Positions 28,246 through 37,486 of a DNA stretch of 64,000 nt are shown one piece after another. This DNA comes from Caldicellulosiruptor morganii (GTDB lineage Bacteria > Bacillota > Thermoanaerobacteria > Caldicellulosiruptorales > Caldicellulosiruptoraceae). The stretch is from positions 2,066,001-2,130,000 of the forward strand of contig NZ_CP113865.1 of the NCBI RefSeq assembly GCF_026810225.1. The letters run 5' to 3'. Made by a program: the position numbers and the translations under genes. Every line of letters begins with the position of its first letter. Within the stretch, counting starts at the first letter, position 1. The notes under the pieces were generated by a model that worked only from the letters and a program-made list of their open reading frames with translations, did not search any database and was not told the DNA's origin.

Positions 28246-28671
28246 ATGGAGAAAGAGGTTTTGAATTTCGAAGAGGCAGCCAAATTCCTGGAAATATCAA
28301 GCAAGACGTTCAATCAGCTTTTAAAAGATGAAGATATCCCCGCACGAAAGATTGGAAGAGAGTGGCGATTCTCAAAAAGGGCTTTGCTTGAGTGGCTTGG
28401 CAAAGGTTCTTCAAGAGACTATTTCAAAAGCCAAGCTATTTTGCGTTTTGAAGAAGTAAAAAGTGGAAAAACTGAAAGCCTGGTATCCCATGCAAAAGAA
28501 ATACTCGACACTATTGCACAGGAAAAGTCAATCACCATTGAAGACAAAAGATTTGAATTTCCTGAAAACGTAGAGATGGAGGTAAAAATCAAAAAAAGAG
28601 CTGATGCCATCAAGTTTGAACTTGAATTTGAATGGCAAAATGAAGAAAAGGGAGATGAAGAGGATGAATAG
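28246..28671 (+). CDS. Excisionase/MerR-type helix-turn-helix protein
   Basis: 141 residues. N-terminal HTH_17-type domain: VLNFEEAAKFLEISSKTFNQ, then LLKDEDIPARKIGREWRFSK and LLEWLGKG, as in excisionase-family DNA-binding proteins. The C-terminal half (about 75-141) is acidic and charged with no recognisable domain. ATG 28246 has GAGGTG 7 bases upstream. Its stop overlaps the start of the MFS transporter by 8 bases, so the two are translationally coupled. It is probably a regulator of that transporter rather than a phage excisionase, since no integrase is nearby. Confidence 0.8.
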   Translation: MEKEVLNFEEAAKFLEISSKTFNQLLKDEDIPARKIGREWRFSKRALLEWLGKGSSRDYFKSQAILRFEEVKSGKTESLVSHAKEILDTIAQEKSITIEDKRFEFPENVEMEVKIKKRADAIKFELEFEWQNEEKGDEEDE

Positions 28672-29884
28672 CAAAGATTCAAACATTCGGGAAAAGAAAA
28701 TATTTGGTATACCGTGGAATGCTTTTATATTTGGTTTTGTAAGTTTTCTGAACGACTTTTCAAGCGAACTTACAATAAGAGCACTGCCACTGTTTTTGAA
28801 AAACGTATTGAATACAAAAACATCTATAATTGGACTTATAGAGGGAGTGGCGGACTCAACTGCCACAATTCTTAAAATTTTTTCAGGCTACATTTCTGAT
28901 AAGTTAAACAGCCGAAAATGGCTTGTTACTTTGGGCTATGGTCTTTCAGCAATTTCAAAACCACTTTTGTACTTTGCAAACAACTGGGTATTTGTGCTTA
29001 TAATAAGGTTTTTGGACAGAGTCGGAAAGGGCATCAGAACATCTCCAAGAGATGCACTCATTGCAAATACCACAGAAAAAGAGGAGCTTGGGAAAGCCTT
29101 TGGTTTTAACAGAGCAATGGACCCGGCAGGTGCAATCCTTGCCCTTCTTACAGGCTCTTTGGTTATCTATTTTTCTTCAAAGAATGCAATCAAACTCACA
29201 GACCATTTATTTAAGATTCTGGTGTTAATTTCAATCTTTCCAGTCTTTATTGCTCTTTTTCTCATAATTGCCTTTGCTGTGGATGTCAAAAATGGGAGGA
29301 GCAATGCAAATAAAGTGAACCTCTCTTTGAAGGGCTTTGACAGAAGATTTAAGCTGTATCTTCTCACAATTTCAATTTTCACACTTGGCAACTCTTCCGA
29401 TGCATTTTTGATACTTCAGGCTCAAAACAGAGGTTTGAGTATCCTGGAGATATTTTTAATGTTAGCCGCCTTTAACTTTATAACCACAATCAGTGCCTAC
29501 CCGGCAGGAATTCTTTCAGATAGAATAAAACGCCAATATTTGATTGTTGCCGGCTGGACTGTATATGCATTGATTTATCTTGGTTTCGGGCTTGCAACAA
29601 AAACCTATCAAATAGTTATCCTGTACATTCTTTATGGTCTTTACTACGGTCTCACAGAAGGTGTTGAAAAGGCGCTTGTTGCTGATCTGGTTGAACCCGA
29701 AAAAAGAGGAACCGCTTATGGACTTTACAATGGGGCTGTTGGAATATTTGCATTTCCTGCAAGTTTGATTGCTGGATTTTTATGGCAGTATATCTCTCCT
29801 TCAGCACCGTTTATATTCGGTGCAGCCCTTGCAATCACTGCTTCTATATCTCTTTTAAAAGTGGTCAGCCTAAAAGAAAATTAA
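28664..29884 (+). CDS. Major facilitator superfamily transporter
   Basis: 406 residues with about 12 predicted membrane helices. The loop 2-3 signature region reads GYISDKLNSRKWL (about 83), and a second copy SDRIKRQYLIVAGW follows in the C-terminal half. The RFLDRVGKGIRTSPRDALIA segment (about 122-141) is typical of a clade of drug/unknown-substrate MFS proteins. The ATG at 28664 is 9 bases after GGGAG, inside the end of the HTH gene. The transport substrate is unknown. Confidence 0.9.
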   Translation: MNSKDSNIREKKIFGIPWNAFIFGFVSFLNDFSSELTIRALPLFLKNVLNTKTSIIGLIEGVADSTATILKIFSGYISDKLNSRKWLVTLGYGLSAISKPLLYFANNWVFVLIIRFLDRVGKGIRTSPRDALIANTTEKEELGKAFGFNRAMDPAGAILALLTGSLVIYFSSKNAIKLTDHLFKILVLISIFPVFIALFLIIAFAVDVKNGRSNANKVNLSLKGFDRRFKLYLLTISIFTLGNSSDAFLILQAQNRGLSILEIFLMLAAFNFITTISAYPAGILSDRIKRQYLIVAGWTVYALIYLGFGLATKTYQIVILYILYGLYYGLTEGVEKALVADLVEPEKRGTAYGLYNGAVGIFAFPASLIAGFLWQYISPSAPFIFGAALAITASISLLKVVSLKEN

Positions 29885-29947
29885 ATTTTCTTTTTTAAAA
29901 TTTTATTTTTCGTAGCAGCTTCAAGCTAAAAGCTACTGCCCCATTTC

Positions 29948-31591
29948 TTAGCCATTTAATCCTGCATTTCTGAATTTTATTGCTTCTTTGTACTCAGAAG
30001 GGCTGTAACCCGTATATCGCTTAAATATTCTTGAAAAATAGTGAGGATCTGGAATGCCAACTTTATCTGCAATTTCATATGTCTTCAAATCGGTTGTTGC
30101 AAGAAGTTCTTTTGCTTTTTCAATCCTATATTCATTTATAAAATCAGAAAGATTTTTGCCTGTTTCCTTTTTGAACAGCCTGCTCAGGTAAGAAGGACTC
30201 ACAAAAAACTTTTCTGAAATCTCAGAAAGTGATATTTCACTGTAAAAGTAGTTTGCTTTGATATATTCAATCACTTTCTTAACCAGGCTGCCCATTTTGC
30301 TCTGGTTATGCCTCTGTATCTCCTCAACTGTCCTCTGAATTGATGCTTTGAGCACACCATTTAGATCAGAAATACTCTTGCACTTCAAAATCTCGCTCAA
30401 AAACTCAATGCCCTGAAGATCATTTTCATTATTGTCTTGATTTGAATTTGATAGTAATACCTGGGTTTTTATCATGTTTATTTCAATTAACATAAGATAA
30501 TATAAATTGATTATATACTGCTTGTCAGCCTTTGACCTTTTCAATGTTTCTTCGAGCTCTACCAGAAGAGTATCTATATTGGAAATATTCCCGTACCTCA
30601 CATTTGAAATAATCTCACTTCTCAAATGCTTCAATTTTTTGTCATCAACATAAACAAAAAGATGCGAAAGGTCTTTGTAGTAGATTATATCTTCATTGTC
30701 AAAGTAAAACTTATAATTTATAGCATCAATGCATTCCTTGAATTTACCTGAAAGTTCTATTATACCATAGCCCCAGGTACTGACAACAAGTGTAAGGTCT
30801 ATGCTAAAACATTCAATAGCTGCCTTTTTTACCTGTTTTAAAAGTTCAAAAAATTCTGTCTCCTCTTTCTTGGAAAGTTCCTGGTTAAAACTCACAATAT
30901 ACACTGCCTGGAAATTATTCAGATATATTGTATATACAGAGCAACCTTCACCAATAAAGTCATTTAGTATGTTAGAAACCCCCAGAAGATACAAATGCCC
31001 ATTTTGCTTTTCGCTTTCTTCTCTTATCCCACATTCAGCCAGAATCATCACAAAGTTATTTATATCAATTTTATAAATCTGTGCCATCCGAACAATCTCA
31101 TCTTCATTTGTAATCATTTCAAATATAACATTGAACAAAAAGTTTTCCCTTAAAATTGGTAACTTCTCTTGTAAAAGTTTGTTCGCTTTTTCAAGTTCCT
31201 CTATTACCACCCTTTCTTTATTTATCTCAGCAATAGCTTTTTGAACAACGTTTATTATATCTTCCACCTTGGTTGGTTTTAGCAAAAAATCAAACGCACC
31301 AAGTTTTATAGCTTTTTGAGCATATTCAAATTCTCTATAAGCTGTAAGAATAATAATCTTGCACTGTGGCAAGATCCTTTTTATTTCTTCAATCATTTCT
31401 ATGCCATCCATATTAGGCATTTTTATATCAGTAATTACTATATCAGGTGACAGTTCTTTTACAAGCTCCAATGCTTCCTCCGCCGTTGAAGCCTCGCCAC
31501 AAATCTCGCAGTTCAGGTCTTTCCATCTAATTACATTTCTGATTCCTTTCCTGATCAGCATATCATCGTCCACAATTAGAATCTTGTACAT
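29948..31591 (-). CDS. YesN-type response regulator with AraC-like DNA-binding domain
   Basis: 547 residues. Receiver domain (1-120) with acidic pocket VDDD at 8-10, phospho-acceptor Asp in IVITDIKMPNMDG at about 55, and the conserved Lys in FLLKPTK at about 105. A long middle region (about 135-430) is followed by two AraC/XylS helix-turn-helix motifs (about 440-540): SLSEISEKFFVSPSYLSRLF and ADKVGIPDPHYFSRIFKRYT. ATG 31591 is chosen over a frame start at 31633 because GAGAGG precedes it. It pairs with the YesM-type kinase upstream (25-base gap) and likely controls carbohydrate uptake or hydrolase genes here. Confidence 0.93.
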   Translation of the reverse strand: MYKILIVDDDMLIRKGIRNVIRWKDLNCEICGEASTAEEALELVKELSPDIVITDIKMPNMDGIEMIEEIKRILPQCKIIILTAYREFEYAQKAIKLGAFDFLLKPTKVEDIINVVQKAIAEINKERVVIEELEKANKLLQEKLPILRENFLFNVIFEMITNEDEIVRMAQIYKIDINNFVMILAECGIREESEKQNGHLYLLGVSNILNDFIGEGCSVYTIYLNNFQAVYIVSFNQELSKKEETEFFELLKQVKKAAIECFSIDLTLVVSTWGYGIIELSGKFKECIDAINYKFYFDNEDIIYYKDLSHLFVYVDDKKLKHLRSEIISNVRYGNISNIDTLLVELEETLKRSKADKQYIINLYYLMLIEINMIKTQVLLSNSNQDNNENDLQGIEFLSEILKCKSISDLNGVLKASIQRTVEEIQRHNQSKMGSLVKKVIEYIKANYFYSEISLSEISEKFFVSPSYLSRLFKKETGKNLSDFINEYRIEKAKELLATTDLKTYEIADKVGIPDPHYFSRIFKRYTGYSPSEYKEAIKFRNAGLNG

Positions 31592-31616
31592 TTTAAAATA
31601 CCTCTCCTCACAAGTA

Positions 31617-33440
31617 TTATAAGGCATCCTCATATGCTCTTTCTATCGCTTCAACAGAAATTTCTATTTTTATTGTAGTCCCTTTACCCGGCACACTTTC
31701 AATCGAAAAGTGAGCATCATTGCCGTATATCAATTTCAATCTTTTTACAACATTCAAAAGTCCAATTCTTGTGTACGACTTTTCCTCCTGTTCAAACTCA
31801 AATTCAGCTGCAAGCCCATCACGAATCCTGTTTAGCTTTTCAGGATTTATCCCTATTCCGTCATCTCTGACAATTATGTTGAGCTTTTCATCAAACACAT
31901 AACATCCAATAAAAATCTTTCCTTTCCCTTTGGGTCTTATCCCATGAAAAACAGAGTTTTCTACAAGCGGTTGAATCAATAGCTTTGGAATCCTGAATTT
32001 TAAAGCCTTCCTGTCTGCATCAATCTCCAATTCCAGATTTTCCTCTCCGAAGTTTATTTTCAAAATAGATATGTATGAGGCTATGTATTTTAGCTCTTCC
32101 TCAAGAGGCAGAAATTTTTCCTCCTTCAAATTCACCTCCAAAAGTCTTGAAAGAGCTATCACAACATCACTAATTTGACTCACCCCGTTTAGCTGTGCAA
32201 GCCAGTTAATTGATTCCAATATATTAAATAAAAAATGGGGATTGAGCTGGCTCTGCAGCGCTTTTATTTCAGCTTCTTTCCTGGTTATTTGCTCTCTGTA
32301 AATAGAGTTTATAAGATGGTTTATCTTCTGCACCATACTATTGAAGTTTTCAATTAACAGCCCCAGCTCATCCTTTCTCTCAAGGTCATCTATTGTGGTA
32401 TACTCCCCACTTCTGACTTTTTTGGTGGCATCAACAATAGCCGATATTGGCTTTAAAAAATCCATAGAGATTAAAAGAGCCATTGCAGATGTTATCATGA
32501 AAGATAAAAAACAAAGAATAATAAGCCACATGCGCAGTTTATCTATATCTTTAAAAAGAACTTTTACAGGTATTGATGTTACAATATACCAGTCAATTTC
32601 TTTTATTGGCAGTATGTTTACAATATAATCTTTTGAGGTGTATGTGACAACGCCATTTTCATTTTTAATGCTGTTTGCAAGTTTCATGACTTCTTTTTTG
32701 TTGATCTGTCCCTTCGTGCAAACAAAGGTGTTTTGTCCAATTAGTGAAATTGCCTGACTTTTTTCTGCAACAAGCTCTGAAAAGGTCTTTGCAAACAACT
32801 CTGTGTTTACCATGATTGCTAATATCCCCTGAAATTTCAATGTTCGTGGATTATTTATAGTTCTTGCAATAACAACAGCCGGATTATTATTATCTTCCCC
32901 GCCAATGTCTTCAACATACCATACAGGCTTTCCACCGGCGTTTGATGCAATATTATAGAGTTTTTCAAACGTAATGGTCACTGGTACAATATCATCAAGT
33001 CCCTTTTTTTGAGATGTGTTGTCAATTATACATATCTTCTTTTCTTTTGTAAAAATACCTATAGACTGAATATCACGATGTCCCAGGATAATCTTTCTGA
33101 GTTTATTTGTAAATGAAGCGACATCATCGTAATAGTCCACATTTTGCCCGGCTTTTTCAAGAAGATTATACAGCTCATTTTGATACAGAACATCCTGTGT
33201 AATCAAATTTAATTCATTTATTTTATCAACAATTCTCAATCTTGCAGTTTTAATGACATCAGAGGTGTAGCTGACATACTTTTTAAAAATAAGGTCAGAA
33301 GAAATCCTGAAGCTTAAAAGACCTATCAGTATTATTGGAATAAATATCTGAATATACGACGCTGCCAGAAACTTTTTGTCTATTGAAATACCTCTGTAAT
33401 ATTTTAAAAATCTATTGAAAATCCCTTTTTGTTTTCCCAT
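31617..33440 (-). CDS. YesM-type sensor histidine kinase
   Basis: 607 residues. First membrane helix about 26-48, extracellular Cache-like sensor about 50-285, second helix about 292-315, HAMP linker (LKPISAIVDATKKVRSGEY), His_kinase domain with phospho-acceptor His in SQLNPHFLFNILESINWL (about 405) and HATPase with LIQPLVENSVFHG and RDDGIGI. Kinases of this kind sense sugars or envelope state, often with help from binding proteins. It starts 3 bases after the stop of a solute-binding protein gene and is followed by its response regulator, making a three-gene unit. Confidence 0.94.
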   Translation of the reverse strand: MGKQKGIFNRFLKYYRGISIDKKFLAASYIQIFIPIILIGLLSFRISSDLIFKKYVSYTSDVIKTARLRIVDKINELNLITQDVLYQNELYNLLEKAGQNVDYYDDVASFTNKLRKIILGHRDIQSIGIFTKEKKICIIDNTSQKKGLDDIVPVTITFEKLYNIASNAGGKPVWYVEDIGGEDNNNPAVVIARTINNPRTLKFQGILAIMVNTELFAKTFSELVAEKSQAISLIGQNTFVCTKGQINKKEVMKLANSIKNENGVVTYTSKDYIVNILPIKEIDWYIVTSIPVKVLFKDIDKLRMWLIILCFLSFMITSAMALLISMDFLKPISAIVDATKKVRSGEYTTIDDLERKDELGLLIENFNSMVQKINHLINSIYREQITRKEAEIKALQSQLNPHFLFNILESINWLAQLNGVSQISDVVIALSRLLEVNLKEEKFLPLEEELKYIASYISILKINFGEENLELEIDADRKALKFRIPKLLIQPLVENSVFHGIRPKGKGKIFIGCYVFDEKLNIIVRDDGIGINPEKLNRIRDGLAAEFEFEQEEKSYTRIGLLNVVKRLKLIYGNDAHFSIESVPGKGTTIKIEISVEAIERAYEDAL

Positions 33441-33443
33441 TAT

Positions 33444-34775
33444 TTATTCACCCAGTTTTTTTATATTCTCTTCCCATGCCAGAACAGCGTTTTTCCACAG
33501 CTGCTCGGGCAAAATTCTCCCATTTAGAACATAAGGAATATTTTTGGTAACAACCTCATCCCAGATAGTCCTATCAATAAAATGGTCTGGTGGTGAAATA
33601 AGCACATCTGCATCTTTGATCAGTCCTTCTGCTTTTGCCCTGAGCGGATTTGTAATTTTGGGTGGATTTGTTATTTTTATGTTCGGAATAAGCCCTGTTC
33701 TTTCAACAAATATTCTCGCAGTCTTTTCTGATGTGAGATATTTTAAAAGCTTTACTGCCAGACTTCTTTTTTTGGCATCTTTCCAGCATGAAGTACTCAT
33801 GTAAAATGTTCCGCCGCCAAGTCCATAAATTAGCTGTTTTTTCCCATTCATTTTAACCCGAGGGAAAAAATATATATCCACTGTTCTGGGATCACACTTT
33901 GGAATAAACCAGGAACCCTGCACAATCATTGCTGCTTTTTTGCTCAAAAATAGATCATTTCGCTGCTTACTTGTAAGTGTATAATAATTATCCGGAAACG
34001 CACCTATCTTGTAAAGCTCCTTTAAATAATCCAGAGCTTTTATGTAAGGTTGTGATATTTTATGATCTTTCAAAGGACTTTCAACTTCCTGCTTTGTCCC
34101 AATTGCAACTATTAAGTTCTGATATATGTAGGTACCCTCCGGCTGCGCATTGAATGCAATGGGAACTATTCCATAGCTTCTGAGTTTTTTGCAAACATCT
34201 TTGAGCTGTGCAAAATTTTCAGGCATCTTTAAATTATATTTCTCAAATATGTCTTTATTTACAAAAAGACACTCAACTATTGTCTCAAAGGGGAGTCCAT
34301 AAATTTTTCCATTCCATGTAACATATTTCCACATATTGGGATAAAAGCCTTCATACCACTTTTCATCGCTTTTCAGCAGACCGGTCAGTTCAGCCACCTT
34401 ACCACTTTTAATCAATATGTCTCTTACAGACCCCGGGAAAAGACCGAAGACATCAGGCGCATTACCCGAAGCAAAATCAGTTTGAAGTTTTATCAAAAAT
34501 TCATCTCCAAATAGTGACTCATTGACAATTATAATATTTTTATTTTCCTCCTGGAATTTATTCAAAACAAACGAAAGGGTATCCGAATAGGGGTCAACAC
34601 CACCCCACGAGCTTATAAATCTGAGCTCTGTCTTAGGATTTACTTCGTCATTTGTAATTATTATATTCTCCTGAATATTTTTTTGAGTATTTAAGATCAA
34701 TATTAGTATTATAACAATAGTAGTTATCAAAGGCATCAAGAATCCACAATATGTTGCCTTTCTCTTTTTAAACAT
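33444..34775 (-). CDS. Membrane-anchored extracellular solute-binding protein linked to YesMN
   Basis: A 443-residue cluster-1 sugar-binding protein. The N-terminal hydrophobic segment (about 12-30, LMPLITTIVIILILIL) has no clear cleavage site or lipobox, so the protein may stay tethered. The body shows LRFISSWGGVDPYSDTLSFV, APDVFGLFPGS and the usual C-terminal lobe. It lies 3 bases upstream of the kinase gene and has no permease genes of its own in this unit. This placement suggests it presents a ligand to the kinase rather than (or as well as) to a transporter; that is inference. Confidence 0.85.
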   Translation of the reverse strand: MFKKRKATYCGFLMPLITTIVIILILILNTQKNIQENIIITNDEVNPKTELRFISSWGGVDPYSDTLSFVLNKFQEENKNIIIVNESLFGDEFLIKLQTDFASGNAPDVFGLFPGSVRDILIKSGKVAELTGLLKSDEKWYEGFYPNMWKYVTWNGKIYGLPFETIVECLFVNKDIFEKYNLKMPENFAQLKDVCKKLRSYGIVPIAFNAQPEGTYIYQNLIVAIGTKQEVESPLKDHKISQPYIKALDYLKELYKIGAFPDNYYTLTSKQRNDLFLSKKAAMIVQGSWFIPKCDPRTVDIYFFPRVKMNGKKQLIYGLGGGTFYMSTSCWKDAKKRSLAVKLLKYLTSEKTARIFVERTGLIPNIKITNPPKITNPLRAKAEGLIKDADVLISPPDHFIDRTIWDEVVTKNIPYVLNGRILPEQLWKNAVLAWEENIKKLGE

Positions 34776-34885
34776 CAGAAATCACACCACTGCATATTGT
34801 TTATTTTCTAAACCCTCAAGTAATATTTTACCTTACATTTTTCACACTATCAATATTAATTTACCACCCTGGCAATCGCAAAAAT

Positions 34886-34925
34886 AAAACAGGATACCAG
34901 CAGTTATACTACCGGTATCCTGTTT
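34886..34925 (-). terminator. Terminator after the Lpl-type binding-protein gene
   Basis: AAACAGGATACC pairs with GGTATCCTGTTT; on the minus strand the hairpin runs into TTTTATTTTTG. It separates the Lpl-type transporter operon from the binding protein-YesM-YesN unit. Confidence 0.8.
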
Positions 34926-34950
34926 ACTTCTTTTTTAAATAGTTTTAATA

Positions 34951-36453
34951 TTATTTTACTCTACCTGTCTTCTTCAAGAACTCATCATATTGTTTCTGAG
35001 CCTCTTTTATTATTACATCCACACCAGCCTGTTTGAATTTCTGGATAGCCTGCGGTATATACTTATCCGGATCAACAGAACCTGTCTCGAGCATCGGAAT
35101 GTACTGTTTCCATACACTCTTGCATGCAGCAACCTGTGTTTTTACCTTTGAGTCATTAAAATTAAATCCAAGGCTCAGGAGTGGTAATGCCTTCTTGTTG
35201 TACTCTTCAAAGTTCTTCCACTTGTTCGGATCCTCATTCTCATAGATGTAGTTTATAAACTGGTTACCAAACATCCAGCCAAGACCAGGGCTGTAGTCCT
35301 TTGCTTTTGGTCCCGGTGCAATTATTCCTTTTGCTTTATCCTTGAATACATAGTGCTGACCTTCTATACCAAAGTTAACCAGGTTATTAAGATACTTATC
35401 TGTATTGAAAAGTTCAAGGAACATAAGAGCTCTTTCAGGATTCTTGGACTTTGCATTTATTGCCTGCATTGAACCAATACATTCTCTTGTTGACATAACA
35501 GGTGGTGTGATGTCAATCTGTTTCCATTCATATCCTGTTGAAATTGACATCTCAGCATCCTTGCCAGGCTTTAAGGACTGTGGCATTACAAATACCTTTC
35601 CTGCTTTCAGGTCAGTCATCCAGTCTGTTACCTGAGCTGCGTCTTTTCTAATATAACCTGCCAGATAGTACTTTCTTACAGTTTTATAAAGTGCCTTAGT
35701 ATTTGGCTGCTCAAGTTCATTCACTATCTTTGTGCTCTTGTTGTTTGGATAAAGTGAAACAGGAACATCATCATCTACAACCTTATCCCAGTCAAGTAAA
35801 AATCTCGGTGATTCACCCGCATACGCACCCAATGCGTATATACCTGGCTCTTTCTGTTTAATAACTCTCAAATAAGGCTCCAAATCTTCCAACTTCTTAA
35901 CTTTCTTGAACATATCCTGAAGTTTGTACTTTTTCACAAGATCCATTCTCACAATAAATCCCCAGTTATGAGCCTTTTCTTTGTTTGCAGGGATTGCATA
36001 CAAAATCCCGTTGATTGAAGCACCTTTGATAAAGTCATCACCCAAAAGCTTCTTTGTCTTGGGTGCATACTTTGAAAGATAGTCTTTCCCCGGTTTGTTG
36101 AGCGGTAAGAATGCACCCTTTGCAACATTTGTTCTGTAGTTGTTTGTCCAGATAGCTGTGAAGCAGATGTCAAATGGCTCACCAGCTGCAATCTTTGTCT
36201 GCATTCTGTCGTTGTACTCGCCCCAGTCAAACATTGTCATCTTGATCTCAGCATTCAGCTTTGGTTTGATGTACCCGTTTACCTTCTGGTTAATCAAATC
36301 CCAGTCCTTCTGTGGTGTTCCAATGACATACCATGTGAGCTTAACATAAGGAAGCTTTGATGAAGAAGCTGCAAAACCACTTACAATGCCAATCACGCTT
36401 GTCAATACAAATGCCACTGCAAGCATCACTACAAACAGCTTTTTGAGTTTCAC
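34951..36453 (-). CDS. Lpl-type extracellular solute-binding protein
   Basis: A 500-residue binding protein. Signal peptide about 1-29 (LFVVMLAVAFVLTSVIGIVSG), mature opening KLPYVKLTWYVIGTPQKDWD. The length and DUF3502-free C-terminus resemble the large LplA-like binding proteins paired with LplB/LplC permeases. I start it at GTG 36453, 9 bases after GGGGAGG. It is the third gene of an operon with two permeases and has no ATPase. Because of the adjacent secreted GH5 enzyme and YesMN system, a beta-glucan or mannan oligosaccharide is a reasonable guess for the ligand, not more. Confidence 0.9.
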   Translation of the reverse strand: MKLKKLFVVMLAVAFVLTSVIGIVSGFAASSSKLPYVKLTWYVIGTPQKDWDLINQKVNGYIKPKLNAEIKMTMFDWGEYNDRMQTKIAAGEPFDICFTAIWTNNYRTNVAKGAFLPLNKPGKDYLSKYAPKTKKLLGDDFIKGASINGILYAIPANKEKAHNWGFIVRMDLVKKYKLQDMFKKVKKLEDLEPYLRVIKQKEPGIYALGAYAGESPRFLLDWDKVVDDDVPVSLYPNNKSTKIVNELEQPNTKALYKTVRKYYLAGYIRKDAAQVTDWMTDLKAGKVFVMPQSLKPGKDAEMSISTGYEWKQIDITPPVMSTRECIGSMQAINAKSKNPERALMFLELFNTDKYLNNLVNFGIEGQHYVFKDKAKGIIAPGPKAKDYSPGLGWMFGNQFINYIYENEDPNKWKNFEEYNKKALPLLSLGFNFNDSKVKTQVAACKSVWKQYIPMLETGSVDPDKYIPQAIQKFKQAGVDVIIKEAQKQYDEFLKKTGRVK

Positions 36454-36549
36454 TAAAATCAACCTCCCCAAGTTTTTTGTTTTTATTATAAGCCTCCGGC
36501 CGCCCGCATATTGCAGGCATCCGAAAGCCTATAACCGCCCTTTAGAGTC

Positions 36550-37455
36550 TTACCCTTTAATGGCACCTATGGTAAGACCTTTGACAAAGTATCGCTGGAA
36601 AAATGGGTAAGCCAGAATTATTGGACCTATTCCAAAAACTGCCATTGCCATTCTTGCTGACTCTGCCGGTATATCAGGTGGAATAGATGGACTCATTGCC
36701 AGTTTAGAAGCAATCTCAGCCAGATACTGGATCTTTTGCTGCACCCTGTACATCAAATATTGCAGATTGTACAGCTCTTCATTTTCAATCAACATAAATG
36801 GAAGCCACCAGTCGTTCCAGTACATTATTGCTGCAAACAGCGCTATTGTGGCAAGCCCTGGCTTTACAAGCGGAACGACTATTCTGAAAAATATTGTGAA
36901 CTCTCCTGCACCATCAATTTTTGCCGATTCAATGATGGAGTCCGGCAGTGACATTGAAAGATATGTTCTGAAAATCAAAACATACCACATGTTCATAACA
37001 TACGGGAGAATAAGAGCAAAGATTGTGTTTTTCAAATGCAGCACATTTACACAAACTATATACCATGGCACAAGCCCGGCGTTAATAAGCATTGTAAAAA
37101 AGCCAAAGAAGGTAAAAAACTTTCTATATTTGAAATCCTTCCTGAACAGCACATATGCATACATTGAAACTACTGCAACACACAGAAGTGTTCCCACAAG
37201 TGTTACAAATATGGTGATACCATATGCCCGTGCAACTGCAATCCCCTGACTCAGTACAAACTCATATGATTTTGTGCTGAATTTAACCGGTATTAGTCTG
37301 TAACCAACCTGTCGCATTGCCTCATCGTTGCTTAAAGATATCGCAATGACAGCCCAGAGAGGAAGCAAGCACAAAAGTGTTATAATCCAGAACACCACAT
37401 GCAGTATTATCTCTGCCGGCAGTGATATTTGTAAAAACCTGCTCTTTGAATGCAT
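36550..37455 (-). CDS. ABC transporter permease, LplC/YtcP type
   Basis: 301 residues with six predicted helices. It opens with the long polar N-terminus and ITLLCLLPLWAVIAISLSND typical of LplC/YtcP. The EAA-type loop is IIESAKIDGAGEFTIFFRIV (about 178-197), and the C-terminus FVKGLTIGAIKG closes as in the family. It lies between the LplB-type permease and the binding protein gene. ATG 37455 after AAAGGCG. Confidence 0.92.
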   Translation of the reverse strand: MHSKSRFLQISLPAEIILHVVFWIITLLCLLPLWAVIAISLSNDEAMRQVGYRLIPVKFSTKSYEFVLSQGIAVARAYGITIFVTLVGTLLCVAVVSMYAYVLFRKDFKYRKFFTFFGFFTMLINAGLVPWYIVCVNVLHLKNTIFALILPYVMNMWYVLIFRTYLSMSLPDSIIESAKIDGAGEFTIFFRIVVPLVKPGLATIALFAAIMYWNDWWLPFMLIENEELYNLQYLMYRVQQKIQYLAEIASKLAMSPSIPPDIPAESARMAMAVFGIGPIILAYPFFQRYFVKGLTIGAIKG

Positions 37456-37486
37456 ATATCATCACGCCTTTCCACGTTATTGGTTG

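Noticed and set aside
28237..28671. Phage or integrative element excisionase
   Set aside because: The HTH is excisionase-like but no integrase, attachment site or phage gene is nearby, and it is coupled to an MFS transporter gene.
29905..29945. Terminator after the MFS transporter gene
   Set aside because: GTAGCAGCTT and AAGCTACTGC pair only partly and no clear T-run follows; too weak to call.
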